A DNA stretch of 64,000 nt from Strongyloides papillosus (taxonomy: Eukaryota; Nematoda; Chromadorea; Rhabditida; Strongyloididae), in the NCBI GenBank assembly GCA_005656395.1, contig SRSI01000044.1, positions 682,001 through 746,000 of the forward strand, read 5' to 3'. Position numbers and translations under genes: made by a program. The notes beneath the pieces are model-generated. The model did no database searches. It saw only the letters and a list, made by a program, of their open reading frames with translations, and was not told where the DNA came from. This document shows positions 24,835 through 38,211 of the stretch, piece after piece (within the stretch, counting starts at the first letter, position 1; each line of letters starts with the position of its first letter).

Positions 24835-25704
24835 ATGTATACTTTCTATGCTGTAGTTTTCCTCACATTAGGAATTATTGGATTCCTTATATCATTATTC
24901 ATATTATTTATTCATCTCTACTCTAATCAATTATCCCAAGATTATGTTGCTGTTGTTTCAAGACTCGTTGTTGATGTTATAATTCATGGAATATTAATAA
25001 CTTCTGGTATCCTGATAACACTAAATTATACTTGTATATCTTTTATAACATTATTACCGGTCATAATATTACAAGTAAGTGGACCACTGAATATTTATGT
25101 AATATATAGAAAATTTAATTATATCCTTTAGATATGTTTTTCATTAAATAATAATATTTACATATTGTTAGCAGTTCAATATCCTGTTAAACTTTTAGAG
25201 CTGCCCTTAAGAAGAAGATATTTGTTAATGTTTATATGGTTGATTATTAGTCTCCTTGTAATAATTCCATTTGTTATTGTCAAAAATGTGACGATATGTG
25301 ATTTAAAAGACTCATATAGAATTATTTATATTATTATTGGAGTATTTGCTGTTCTCTCAAATATAATAATTATTATTTCAATTTGTTGTGTTCAAAACTC
25401 AAAAACAAAAAGAGAATTGGCAAATGAAGCTAAAATAAGTATCCTAGCTACATTGTTACCTTCAGTTGGTTGTATAGCCGCTTCATGGTATGATATAACG
25501 GAAGAAGCTAAGGATATGGTTTATGCCTTGTGTTATTGTTTAATTGGTCTTTATATTATAAGTAATAATGTCTTTACTTTATTAAATGATGACGTACAGG
25601 TAATGTTTACATGTCGATAGATGAAATACGATAACAATTACTTTTAGAAAGCAATAAAAGGAATCTCCCGACGTTTACGGCCCCAAAATTTTAATAACAT
25701 ATAA
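24835..25704 (+). CDS. Serpentine 7TM G-protein-coupled receptor (3 exons)
   Basis: The exons are 24835-25074, 25132-25599 and 25648-25704. Both introns (57 and 48 nt) are phase 0 with GTAAGT/TTTAG and GTAATG/TTTTAG borders, giving 254 residues. An in-frame TAA sits right before the ATG. Seven hydrophobic segments are visible: 3-28, 45-63, 66-98, 114-133, 148-170, 184-200 and 206-226. The first join restores TM3, ending LNNNIYILLAVQYPVK where rhodopsin-like receptors have DRY, and exon 3 adds a basic cytoplasmic end (KGISRRLRPQ). TM7 carries NNVFTLLN in the place of NPxxY. It is short, as nematode chemoreceptor-type serpentines often are. The subfamily and ligand were not recognised. Confidence 0.85.
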
Positions 25705-27327
25705 AAAACCAAAAGTTTTACTCCCAAAGTGATGTTTTTTTATTATCATAAAAAATAAAAATACATAAAATGTTCTCATTAATAAACAAACGGATGCCAA
25801 TAGAAAAATAATCATCTACAGACTTCCGGCAACAAAATTTCACGTACTTTTATTAAATAAAAATAATCATAAATTACATCACTTTTTTATATAATAAACT
25901 AATTTTATGGATATATCTATTTTATTCATGGTAAAATTAAATATCATTTAAAACATCTTTATCAACAATGTACATATATATTATTTAAGTGGTTGTTGAA
26001 TATTTGTTTATTAGTAAATAAGTGAAAATTTAATAAGAATTTCTTCTTTTATGACTCTTTTTGAATATATATCACTACTAAATAGTGATGATATCTATAT
26101 ATTTATTATATATCTATATGTATAAATATCCATTCAACGGTTTTTATTTAAAAATACATTCATTTAATTTAACATACTATTTATATATATTGTCATTTTA
26201 TCCATATTTTTATGATTTGGTTATGTTATTTGGAACTAAATAAAAAATTATTTGTTACAAATTTTTACATACTATATAATAATAAATCTTCCCATAAAAT
26301 AGACTCTTTACTAACATTCATTTTTTTGTAAAAATTATATCATTTATGGTGTTAATAAATGCTAATGATATATTTAATGTTAAATTTAGTAATGTGTAGC
26401 GCGCAATTTAAAAAAGAAGATAAATTATTGAAATAACTACAAATTTTGTTTTTAATTTACAACATAGTGAGGAGAGTTAAGTTTATTTGTTTTTTGAACA
26501 TAGATCATTATGTTATTAAAAGCAGCATTTTTATCATACCATTTACGGGAATTATCAATTATTTTTTCTACCAAAAAAATGTTATGTAGTAATTATATAT
26601 TATAAAGTGATCATTTTTACTTTAGATTGTCCAGTTTCCTCAAGATACCCCACAGGTTATTATTTCGAAAATAATTATTTATAAATACATGCATAAATTG
26701 AAGTATATATTTTTGGGGTTTAATTTAAATACTTTTTTTGCTATTCTTTTAACTCTATATATCTAAAATGGTAAAAAAAGAAAATTAATAAACTAAAAAG
26801 TTGCTTTTAAAGATAATTTTTCAAAAAACTTTAAACTAATATCGTTTTATTTTAAAATATATGTATATATTTATATAATGCAGATAAAGGAGTTATTTAG
26901 ATTTAAAGTTTCTGATATGGTTGAAACATTGTTTGGTATTTTTATAAGAAAAAGTGAAAAGATGTCCCAAAGGTACAAATAATATTTTAGAAATTTGAAA
27001 GTTGTATTGTAGCTACTATAAATGGCACTTCCTTTTAAATATGATACTATAGACATATTATTTCTTGTTTGTTAATTTTAAAAAGTTTATACTTCTTATC
27101 TTTTTGTTTACAATGTATTATATTGATAATTGTTTATAAGAAGTGATTTAACGGAAAAGAAAAAAAACTTTTTCAAACATATTTTAGGAAACTATTAATC
27201 CTCCGGTAATGGGTGAATGACCAATTGAATGAAAATTTTCTACTATACAATTGCTAAATATTTTTATTTTGATTTATTTTACTAACAATTTATCATTTAA
27301 ACGAATTATTTTTATAAAAATTAAAAG
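25705..27327. other. Upstream region of the leak-channel gene
   Basis: AT-rich with no gene seen. The minus-strand frame at 26871-27056 is low complexity and unsupported. Confidence 0.4.
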
Positions 27328-30300
27328 ATGGGGAAAACTTCAACAACCAGATTACTGAGTAAGTTTATAATTATTTTTTTTTACATTTTTACAAAATATT
27401 AAATAAATATATGTAGTAAAAACAAATTTTTAAACAATTTTTTTAAGTATTTAAGGAATGTTTTTAGATAAATAAGCTAATATATATTATTTTAATGATT
27501 TGATTACCATCAGTAACCATTTAAAAATATATATTTTATGGTTCATTACTCTTTACTCTTTATTTTCACACTAAAATTGGCATTTAAAACTTTTTACTAT
27601 TAGATATATAAAATGATTCTTTACTCCTTAACAATAACAAGATTTATAAATATATGTTTATATAAATCTGTTGTATTTTATCTTTTGCATATTTTTTGTA
27701 AAAATTACACATATGAATCTATATATATATTATAAATCCCGTTTAACCGTCTTTCACATTTTTTATTATATCAAGGCACAATATACATATATTTATAAAT
27801 GTAACTACACTAAATATAAGTTTTATATATAATTAGATATCCTCAATATAAATTTGATAAATATGCACATGTTAACTTAATTGCTCAAGAACAATATTTA
27901 ACAACTTTTTTAGTTCACAAGTTTATTTTAAAAAAACAATTAAGGTTAAATATTTTAAAATATAATTTTCCTTACTTAGTATCATAGTATTCCTTTAAAT
28001 TATATTAGTTTTTTTAAACAATTCAATTTTACTCATAAAAAAGATTACTATAAATAAACTTTTCTAAAACGAAATATAATGTCTCTTAATTGTTCTTAAC
28101 AAAACTTTATTTGAATAAATTTGTGCATCAGTTTTAAATTTTTATCAGTTAAATAAAAGTTGTCATGCCTTTTTCGATATAAAGTTAAATTATATATAAA
28201 ATAGTTTAATATACTCAATAATATAACACTCCCAATGCTATGATGATTGATATTGCCAAGTTTTTTGATGACAACATGTATAATTTTTTATGCAGACTTC
28301 CTAATTGGGAATGTTAAATTTTCATTAAATATCTCCTCAAATTTTTTTCCTTCTTCTCATTTTTTTAAAGTTTATTTTTTCTCTTCTCTTATTGCATATC
28401 AATTACCATAATTTTATTTATTTTTTAATATTTTTAGTGGCTAAAGCTGCTGTTATTAGTGGGGCAATGATTGCCAGTAAAACTTCAGAATCTGGTATAT
28501 CCAATCCATCGGAGATGGTTAAAAAAATAAGTACAAATGAAAATTACATAACGAATAAAACTTCAAAAGATATTCAGGGACCACAACACCATACCTCATT
28601 CCGTCCCAAAGAATCACTAACAACATTTGCAGATCTCCTTAATGCCTCATCTGCATTAACAAAAAAGCGTCTGAGAACAGGTATGATAATAATTTTATTA
28701 TAATTATTCTACTACAAGATCACCTTTTCTAGAATTTCTTGAAAAAAAATCATTCATTAATTTATTAAAATTGGCCTGTGTATTTGACTTATTTACAGTT
28801 TCGTTAAATACCCCAAAAACACTAGAATTATGGTCACCCCTATTATATATTATTTTTGTCGTTGATACATTTACAACAATAACATTTCTTGTTGAAAATA
28901 TTATTAAAATTAAATACTATGGCTTTATAAAAAGAACAAATTCATATTTTCGTCAACGATGGCTACAATTTGACTTTATATTAATGCTCTCCCAAATATC
29001 TTCATGGATTTTAGAAGTTTATTTATTAATAACAATACATATGCCTTTCTTAAATTTAACTTATCGACCAATCTGGACAATGATAAGATGTGTAAGACCA
29101 TTAGTTATAATAAGATTAATACGACTTACTGTTAATTTTAATCTGCCGCAAAATAGAATACAACAATTATTAAGGAGATCCAGTCAACAAGTGCAAAATG
29201 TTACTGTTTTCTTTGTCTTTTTTATGGCACTCTATGCCATATTGGGTATACAATTATTTGGAAGATTGGATTACCATTGTGTCCTACCAGGAACAGATCC
29301 ATCTAATGTTACAATCCATGATCTTGCCATCCCTGACACTATGTGTTCAAAAAAGGGTGGTGGTGGTTATGAGTGTCCAGATAATTTAGAATGTATGAAA
29401 TTAGATTTAAACGCTAAAGCAGAAGGTTTTTATGGGATGTTTGATAATTTCGGTGCTAGTGTATTTACTGTTTATATGGCAGCATCAGAAGAAGGATGGG
29501 TATATGTTTTGTATGATTGTATGGATTCATTACCATCACATTTAGCATTCATCTACTTCCTTACATTAATATTTTTTTTAGCATGGCTAGTTAAAAATGT
29601 TTTTATAGCTGTGATAACAGAGACATTTGCTGAGATTCGTGTGCAATTTTCTGAGATGTGGCAAAAAAACGATGTCTCAATAGAGGAGGAATTTAAAAGT
29701 AAAATAGAAAAAGGGGTAAATGGATGGAATTTAGTCAAATTAGATCTCGATAATAAAATAGTAACAGGGAAATATCAAATATTATCAACAATTCTTCATT
29801 CCGTCTTCTTTCAAGCATTCGTTATAACATTTGTACTTACTAATGCTTTCGTAAATGCCTCATTTTTTTGGGCACATAATGAAAGTGATATAAAAAGGAA
29901 AGAGTTATATTATAAAATTGAGTGTGTCTTTACAATTATTTTTAATATTGAATGCCTTGTAAAAATAATGTGTTTTGGTTTTAAGCAATACTGGAAGAGG
30001 AATGTTTTTAAATTCGAACTTATCTTAGCAATTGGAAGTACCTTAAATATTTTACCAATATTTTATGATAAAAATATATTTACATATTTTCAAGTTTTTC
30101 GTTTACTACGCCTTATCAAAGCAAGTCCAATACTAGAGGAATTTGTATGGAAAATATTTAGTCCAGGGAAAAAATTAGGTGGTTTGGTAATATTTACAGT
30201 AACATTTATTATTATTGCATCAACGGTCTCATTGCAACTATTTCTCCATGTTCCAGATTTACATCATTTTCAAACATTTCCTCAAGCTTTTATGGCCATG

Positions 30301-33300
30301 TTTCAAATAATAACACAAGAAGGATGGACAGATTTTGTTGTGGAAGTATTACGAATGATTAATGATGAATGGACTCCCTTTGTTGCTATATATTTTGTTG
30401 CATATCATCTCTTTGTAACATTAATTGTTCTTAGTTTATTTGTTGCTGTCATTCTTGATAACTTAGAGATGGATGAAGAGTTAAAAAAAATGAAACAATT
30501 GAAGGCTAAAGAACAAACTACCTCAATGCGCTTAACTTTACCATGGAGGTTAAGAATATTTGAAAAATTTCCCACTCGTCCACAAATGGTAAAACTTAAA
30601 AAAATAACTAGTGATTTCCCTACTCCGAAAATGCGTGACTCCTTTACACATCAATTTGTTATTAATGGAGAAGCTGATACAGAGGACCATTTTGAGGACA
30701 GTGCAGCAAATAGTCATAAAAAATTACTAACATCTAATAATAAGATCTTCTCAAAAATGAAAACAATTTCATTAAGACATTCAGGTTTTTCAACTATGGG
30801 AAATATGATAAAAAAATTGTTTACCAAAAATAGACATCATCAGGCTAATTATTTTAATAACAAAAATTTAGATGCGACACAAAAAATAATTGAACAACTT
30901 AATGAGAATGGTGACTTTGGTAGATTTAATGAATACCCAAATGAGGAGCTTAAAAAAGATTCAAAAAGTGGTGGTGGTATTGATATTAAAGCATTCCAAC
31001 AAAAAAGACTTTTAGCAGAATTTACAAGGAGCAGGATAGAGGAAGAGATGAGAGAAAATCACCCATATTTTGATTCACCACTATTTCTATTTGGTAGAGA
31101 TTCGAAATTTCGCAAATTTTGTGAGTATGTCGTTAATGCACAATATAATTATTTAAATCATATGACTGACAATAATGTTATGTCGAAATATTCTAGAAAT
31201 TATAAACAAATACGTTCTATTATTGGTCTATTACCATACCTTGATTGGTTTATGGTATTTGTTACATCAATAAGTTGTATATCAATGATTTTTGAGAGTC
31301 CCTGGCCAACGACAGGTGAAAATTTAGTTATGTTTAATTTTTACCTACAAATATGTGACTATATATTTGTCTTAGCCATGACAATTGAATTAACTATGAA
31401 GATTGTTGCAAATGGTCTATTTTTTACACCAAAAGCATTTTGTAAAGATTTAGGTGCTTTTATGACTTTATTTATATATATAACAAGTTTAATATTTTTA
31501 TTAACTATGAAAAAAAAAGTTGAAATTAATTCAAAGGAGCAATTATTAATGATATGTAGAGCTATGCGTCCTCTTAGGATATACACATTAGTACCACATA
31601 TTAGAAGGGTTGTTGTTGAATTATTTAGAGGATTTAAAGAAATATTACTTGTAACAATATTAATGATTGTTGTTATGTTTATGTTTGCTAGTTTTGGTGT
31701 GCAAACTGTTGGTGGGAGGTTAGCTGCATGCAATGACCCAACAATAACGACAAGAGAAAATTGTACTGGTGTATTTTGGCAAAAAATTTTTGTTACTAGA
31801 CTTGAAGTTCACGGAAAAAATGATGAAGATATACATCCAAAGATCCTAGTACCGAGAGTATGGACAAATCCAAGAAATTTTAATTTCGATCATATCGGTA
31901 ATTCAATGTTAGCGTTATTTGAAACGTTATCATACAAAGGTTGGAATGTTATAAGAGATATATTAATGAAACGTCAGGGCCCATGGGCTGTTGTATTTAT
32001 ACATATTTATGTTTTCATTGGTTGTATGATTGGTTTAACATTATTTGTTGGTGTTATCATTGCTAATTACACACAAAATCGTGGTACAGCTCTTTTAACG
32101 GTAGATCAAAGAAGGTGGCACGATTTAAAAGCAAGATTAAAGATGGCACAACCATTACATGTACCACCAAAACCAAGAGATTCTGCAAAATTTAGGAAAC
32201 GTGTATATGACTGGACAATGTCAAAAACTTTTAATAATTTCTTTTTTTATATGGTAATTTTTAATTCAGCAACACTCCTAGTCCCATGGAGTGTTGAGGA
32301 GGAAAAAGAATTATCGAAATTTCTATATTTTGTTACATTTTTATCAGCAATAGCTAATGTAGCATTTGCAATAGAAGTTATATTAAAAATTATTGCCTAT
32401 ACAATTAATGGATTCTGGCAAAGTAGGAGAAATAAAATAGATTTACTAATTACAGCATTTGGTATCATATGGATATTTTTACATTTTTTTGTAGCACTAC
32501 CAGCATCTGTTGTTGGTGGTGCAGTTAGTTTAAAAAGGTATACATATACATTTGGATATGTTGTGGTTGTTGCAAGATTTTTTACAATAGCTGGAAGGAA
32601 TACAATATTAAAAATGTTAATGTTAACAGTTGTTATGTCAATGTATCGGAGTTTTTTTATTATTTTAGCAATGTTTTTACTTGTTCTTTTTTATGCATAT
32701 ACTGGTGTAATATTATTTGGTATGGTAAAATATGGGCAAGCTGTATCAAAACACGTTAATTTTAGATCAGGTTCAGAGGCATTAGTTGTTTTATTTAGAT
32801 CAGTTACCGGTGAAGATTGGAATGATATATTTCACGACTCCTCAATTAGTCCACCATTTTGTTATTGGAAAGAAGGCTTAAATTACTGGGAGACTGATTG
32901 TGGTAATTATTATGGTGCAATTATTTATTTTTGTTCATTTTATTTAATTATAACATATATTGTAAGAAATTTACTTGTAGCTGTAATTATGGAAAATTTT
33001 TCACTCTTTTACTCTTCTGAGGAAGATGCTTTATTAAGTTATGCTGATATTAAAAATTTTCAATTAATATGGAATATGTTAGATACAGAACAAAAAGGTT
33101 CTATTCCAGTTAGAAGAGTTAAATTTCTCTTACGCCTCCTTAAAGGAAGACTAGAAGTTGATGTTAATAAAGACAGACTTCTTTTTAAACATATGTGTTA
33201 TGAGATGGAAAAAATTCATAACGGTGATGATGTGACATTTCATGATGTTTTGTATATGTTAAGTTATAGAAGTGTAGATATAAGGAAGTCTCTTGAACTT

Positions 33301-34221
33301 GAGGAACTCCTTCAAAGAGAAGAATTAGAATATATTATTGAAGAGGAAGTTGCTAAACAAACTATCAAAATGTGGCTTGAAAAATGTTTGAGAAAAAATA
33401 GAAATTTAACTGTGCATAAAGAGACTGTTATACATCCAACTTCTTTTTACCATTCAATGGTTCATTCTACAGACGATGATGAAGAGTATCCTAAATTTAT
33501 ACCATTAGGAAATAAACAAGTATCTGGTGTACTGAATCGTTCTGAAATATCATCATCGGATAAGTTAACATCAATATATAGTAAAACATCGGTAAAAGCA
33601 GATTTGTATCATTCAAGATCAACAGATGTAATACAACCTGACAATATTTCAACAGACATACCAACACCTAAATTAACAAAACACATTGGAAAAGTAAAAG
33701 AGAGAAGAAAGTCAATATCAGATGTCAATGAAACAAAAAAATTTATCAATGATGCAGCTAAAAAATTTTTAAACTCTTCAAATGTTCGCAAAATTTCAAT
33801 GATAGGTAAAAAATTATCCTCCTCTTCAACAACATCCTCCTCTCCCCATGACCAACAACAAAATATACCACTAACAAGCGTCAGATTATCAAAACATCTA
33901 CACCATCAATTGTCAGCACATAATCTTGATCAGATAGAGGAATGGGAAACTGATGATGGTGATATTCATAATTCAACACATTTTATAACACAAAAATTGA
34001 GTTTACCATCATCAAAAACTACAATTGATTGTTCAAATTTTACATTATCACATCTAAATGCGATAAATACACATAGTCGAAGTTACACTATTAGGAGAGC
34101 TAGAACAATATCACCAACATATCATAATTATACTTTAAGAGAGGAAGATACTGTATCAACTGATATTGAGATTTCTTCTATCAATGAGGATATTGAAAAA
34201 TGGTGGGATTCTATTAAATAA
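27328..34221 (+). CDS. nca: NALCN/NCA sodium-leak channel, complete (3 exons)
   Basis: The exons are 27328-27358, 28438-28680 and 28733-34221, giving 1920 residues. Introns are 1079 and 52 nt. The first join makes MGKTSTTRLLMAKAAVISG; the second is phase 1 and restores S1 of domain I (NLLKLACVFDLFTVSLNTP). Four six-segment domains are visible. The pore-filter residues read Glu345 (SEEGW), Glu621 (TQEGW), Lys1160 (SYKGW) and Glu1452 (TGEDW). This EEKE filter defines NALCN/NCA and separates it from voltage-gated Ca (EEEE) and Na (DEKA) channels. Other matches are FFLAWLVKNVFIAVI after domain I, KFPTRPQMVKL in the II-III linker, GTALLTVDQRRW after domain III and GRLEVD...HMCYEME in the C-terminal region. 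The protein should carry background Na+ current at the neuronal membrane with UNC-79/UNC-80. Nearly the whole protein lies in one 5.5 kb exon, with no break. Confidence 0.96.
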
Positions 34222-34324
34222 TTTTATTTTTAATTTATTTTTTTTTGTAAAATGGTCAAAAGGCTTTATTTTCTAAAAATTTAATAAACATATTAGAGAA
34301 GACTATATGATTATGCATACAAAT

Positions 34325-36540
34325 AAAAAGGGACATTAATAAGTGCAAAATGTAGTGAATTTGTCCCACCTAGTAAATTTTAAATTTTTTTGGTTTGCGA
34401 GAATAATCTTATCGCAGTTATTTGACATTTAAAAATTAAAACAATATTTATAAAATTATTAAATACCTTGCTATCTTTTAATGATATGATTTCCATTTTA
34501 AAACAAGTTGTTTTATACAATATAATTCAAAATATAAAATTAGATCTTAATTTTATGTAAGATTGAAAATACCTTTTTTAAAAAAAGCATTTATGGACAT
34601 ATACAGTATCTTTTTTAACGTGCTTCATTGTTCAAATTAATATAAATTATAATTTCGTATGAAATTATACTCATATGAGGACCAAATTTTTTTGTGCTGT
34701 CTTTAAAGATAACTTTTATGAACATCTATTAAACATTATACACGCGATTTACTTTTCCTGGTTTAAAAGACCTAATTTAACAAATATATTTATGTTTTAA
34801 TTGTTTAGTAAATAAAACGGTAGAAAAATAAATAAGCTTATCTTCTAAAAAATTAATAAAGTAATATTTTTAGTAATTTTAAACAATTAATTAACTTTAA
34901 TTTCTGAGTAAATTAATAGCTTTAAATAATCGAAAGATAAAAAAACTCAATAACATCAATTATATTTATATCTATGGTTTTTTTCAAATACTAATTTGTT
35001 TATACGCTAATATGATTATATTATTGTAATTTCATATTACCACTTTTTTTATATTATCATTAGTTTAATAGTTCAATTTGGTTAATTTGACTAAAATTTC
35101 ATGCAATGAATGTTTGTAATATACCAACTGTTTACAAATTTAAAGTATGTATTTACTATAGAATATATATATTAACAATTTGAGTGATTTAATACTTCAA
35201 AATATTAAAATCTTGAAATGTTAAATTATTAATTTATGTGTAACAAATAAAACTTATATTTAAAGTGCAAATAGTAGCAGTATCTAAATATTCTAATTAT
35301 ATATAATTTTTTATGTCGGCCAAAAATTTGCCTCTTCATGGCTTTGTTTAACCTTTCAACGTGTTCTACTTAAAAATTTTTTAAATAAAACTATTTACTA
35401 TTCTCTTGTCCATACAATGATTAGTTGTTAATATATTTTTTATAAAATTAAGTTTCCCTCTTATTCTGGTGTCGAATTTTTCAAATAAGTTATAAATTAT
35501 TCTATTTTTTAACTTTTTGAAATGATATCTAAAAGACGAAACTATAAAAAAAGTATTTCTAAAAAAGATGTTTTTTAAAAATGATTTGATTTGGTATATT
35601 CAAAACGTTTTGATACTCGTTCTCAAAATTAAATAAAAAAAATACATTTATTGAATATTTAATCGTAAAAATCAGTTTTTTTAAAAAGAGTTATGGCAAA
35701 GAGGCAATTAATCTTCTTATTTTTTTGTTTTAGACATGCTATTTGAACTTTAAAATAATGCATATTTTAATTACAAAATTATTTTATCAGTAATTTAAAC
35801 TTTATTTATTTGGATTTAAATCTTTAAAATTCTTATATCGCATATTAATTAATAAACTAACATTTCAATATATTAGTATTTCAATATTGCAAAATGCTTA
35901 TCATTTATGTTGTTGATATACATACTCTACAATGTTTACATACTTCAAATTTGTAAACAGTTGGTAATACTACAAACATTCGTTGCATGAAATTTTAGTC
36001 AAACTAATCAACTTGAATGATTGAACTTTTAAAACTATTTAAATAATAATTATATAACAAATTGGTAACATAGAATTACAACAATAAAATTTTATTAACA
36101 TATAAATAAATTAGTATACAAAAAAACAAGAATATATATAATTAATATTTTCAGCTTTTTTATTTATTTGATTATTTTAGAAATATTAATTTTTTAGAAA
36201 TTAAAGTAAATTGATTGTTTCAAATTATTAAAAATATTACTTTTTTTAATTTTCTAGAAGATAAGCTTATTTATTTTTTTAACGTTTTATTTACTAAACA
36301 ATTAAAACATAAACATATTTGTTGAATTAGATCTTTTGAATCAGGAAAAGTAAATCGCGTGTATATTTTTGTAAAAAAACGAGGAAATTTATGTGACAAC
36401 CAAACATTTTTCGTCATTTAAAACATTTTTACTGTTGCTTTATATTTTCGAAATTGGAATAAAAATAATTTTTTTGAAAATGGGACATTTTATTGCATTT
36501 TATCAGATTCATCCTTTGTTGTGTGATTACTTTTACTATT
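34325..36540 (-). mobile_element. Inverted-repeat DNA element, large member of the GGGACA family
   Basis: The left end (34330-34372: GGGACATT...TTTGTCCCACCTA) matches the right end of the element at 47536-48488 in reverse. The right end (about 36360-36490) matches its left end in reverse, including ACAGTAAAAATG and the GGGACA box. So this is a minus-orientation copy. Its interior is enlarged by a long imperfect palindrome: arms from 34737 (TATACACGCGATTTACTTTTCC) to about 35250, and from about 35840 to 36365 on the other side. No transposase ORF was found. Confidence 0.65.
34737..36365. repeat. Long imperfect palindrome
   Basis: Sequence from 34737 inward is repeated as reverse complement from 36365 inward. 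Matching blocks include AATAAGCTTATCTTCTA, TTTTAATTGTTTAGTAAATAAAACG and CTAAAATTTCATGCAA. The arms are about 500 nt with a spacer of about 600 nt. Confidence 0.7.
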
Positions 36541-36783
36541 AACTTTAAATTAAAAACCACACGAACATTTTTTTTCATAAGTATGATAAAAAAATTTTTT
36601 TAATTTTTCATGATCAAGAAATATTTTATATTAAAAAAGCTGAAAAATATTTAAATCAATGTTGTATATACTGTAAATGTTAGTTATACAATCCTTAATA
36701 GCTTTTTTTTATTACATATTCAATTTTAATGGTTTCTAAAAAATTTCCAATTTTTAAAATTATTACATTTTCTTTTTTATAAA

Positions 36784-37002
36784 ATGAAGATTATTTATAT
36801 TATTTTGACAGTTACTGCAATTAATATCAATGTTTTTTGCGATAAAGTAATTGTTAAAACAATACCAATCGAGCCTCAATATTGTAATTTGATAAGTTGT
36901 GATGGTGAATGCTATGCGTATAATTAAAGTGGATATTGCAACAAGCGGCCATATTCATTCTCTTATGAGATAATTAGCGAATGTCATTGTTATGAAGTTT
37001 AA
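36784..37002 (+). pseudogene. Family 1 secreted-peptide pseudogene, isolated copy
   Basis: A 73-codon frame (ATG 36784, TAA 37000-37002) with one internal TAA at 36925-36927. The leader MKIIYIILTVTAININVFC closely matches that of the intact gene at 204, and the cysteine spacing C-x4-C-x3-C-x8-C with a final SECHC is conserved. About 80 nt upstream also resemble that gene. This is therefore a fairly recent duplicate, moved about 36 kb and disabled by one nonsense change. Confidence 0.75.
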
Positions 37003-37569
37003 GAAATAAACTAATATTTAAAACAAGAACTTCACACAAGGACAATTACATAAATGTTCATCCTTATCTTTAAATTTTTTCTTCAAATCATGGATTTTCA
37101 TCTTTATAATGAACTGCAATAGACGTAAATTTATTACTTTCGTTTTCGATTTCTTTGAAACAATGTTAACTCTTTATTTAGAAATTATTATAATGACATC
37201 TAAATATTAAAATTAAAAAAATTATTATACTAGAACAGACAAAAAGCGTACATCACTAAAAGCAAAATTTAGGTATTCTCTGTTAAAAGTTGTTTTTTTT
37301 AACTCCTATAGCACATGAAGTTAAAAATTTGAATTTTATTGGGTGTGTTTCATGATACAATCAAATATACTAAGTTGATTGTTTGTCATGGTTTTTTATG
37401 TATAAATGCCAACAAAAAAATAATCTCATCTTCTCTTAGTCAACTAACATTAACCTCCTCATAGCGCAATGAGGATGAATTTTTCTTTTTTAAATTATTA
37501 ATTTATTATTTAGTTTTTCTTCCTTATTTTGTGAAAATAAATTATCAATTTAATCTCTTATTCTGAAAC

Positions 37570-37635
37570 AGCGTGATACAAGTTTATTAAATTTTACGCA
37601 AACCTGTGTCCCTTTTTTGTGTGTATTAAAAAGTA
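37570..37635. mobile_element. Right-end fragment of the GGGACA element family
   Basis: ACGCAAACCTGTGTCCC followed by TTTTTTGTGTGTA matches the right terminus at 48450-48488. No matching left end was found nearby. Confidence 0.5.
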
Positions 37636-38211
37636 TTATTTGTAAGTTATTGAAAACGTAGGCTTCCGATCAATCAGATATCAAGTTGTATCTGTAATAG
37701 AAATCTTTTTAGAGATGGTTTAAATATTTTGTTTATTAAGTAACATATAATTAATATTAATAAATTGCAATTTTAGCCATGTGCGTGTAAAATATCGTCT
37801 CAATTCTTATTTACTAACTTTTGAAAAAATATAATTTTATGATAAATTAACCCAAAATAAATAAGTATTTAAAATTGTGATTATGCTTTTCAATAAAAGA
37901 TGTAGTAAAAAAACTGATTTCTACAGTTTAACAGAAAACATTAAACTTTATTTCGAAAACCAATTCTCTAATTTGATATATGGATAAAATAAAATGACTA
38001 TAATTTATTAAGAAATGATAAAATATTAGAATTTTACATAAAGACTACCAAGTTATATATCTTATGACTTATGTTATTGTATTTTAAATTAATTTAAAAC
38101 AAATTGCTTGACAAAGATTGTTTTTTATGTATAGTAGACGTAAAATTATAATATTCAACATCAAATCATTTTACATCATAGCGTTTATGACCATATTATT
38201 TTAAAAGTTTT

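Noticed and set aside
25075..25131. Ending the 7TM receptor at the TAG at 25131 (98-residue protein)
   Set aside because: GTAAGT at 25075 and TTTAG at 25131 bound a 57-nt intron whose removal restores TM3 and the remaining four segments.
28771..28771. A start of the leak channel within the large exon
   Set aside because: There is no ATG there; two short upstream exons join in frame and complete the S1 segment.
34325..36540. The long palindrome as an assembly artefact of a head-to-head misjoin
   Set aside because: The arms are clearly diverged from each other and the ends match independent copies of the element family, which fits a real old element.
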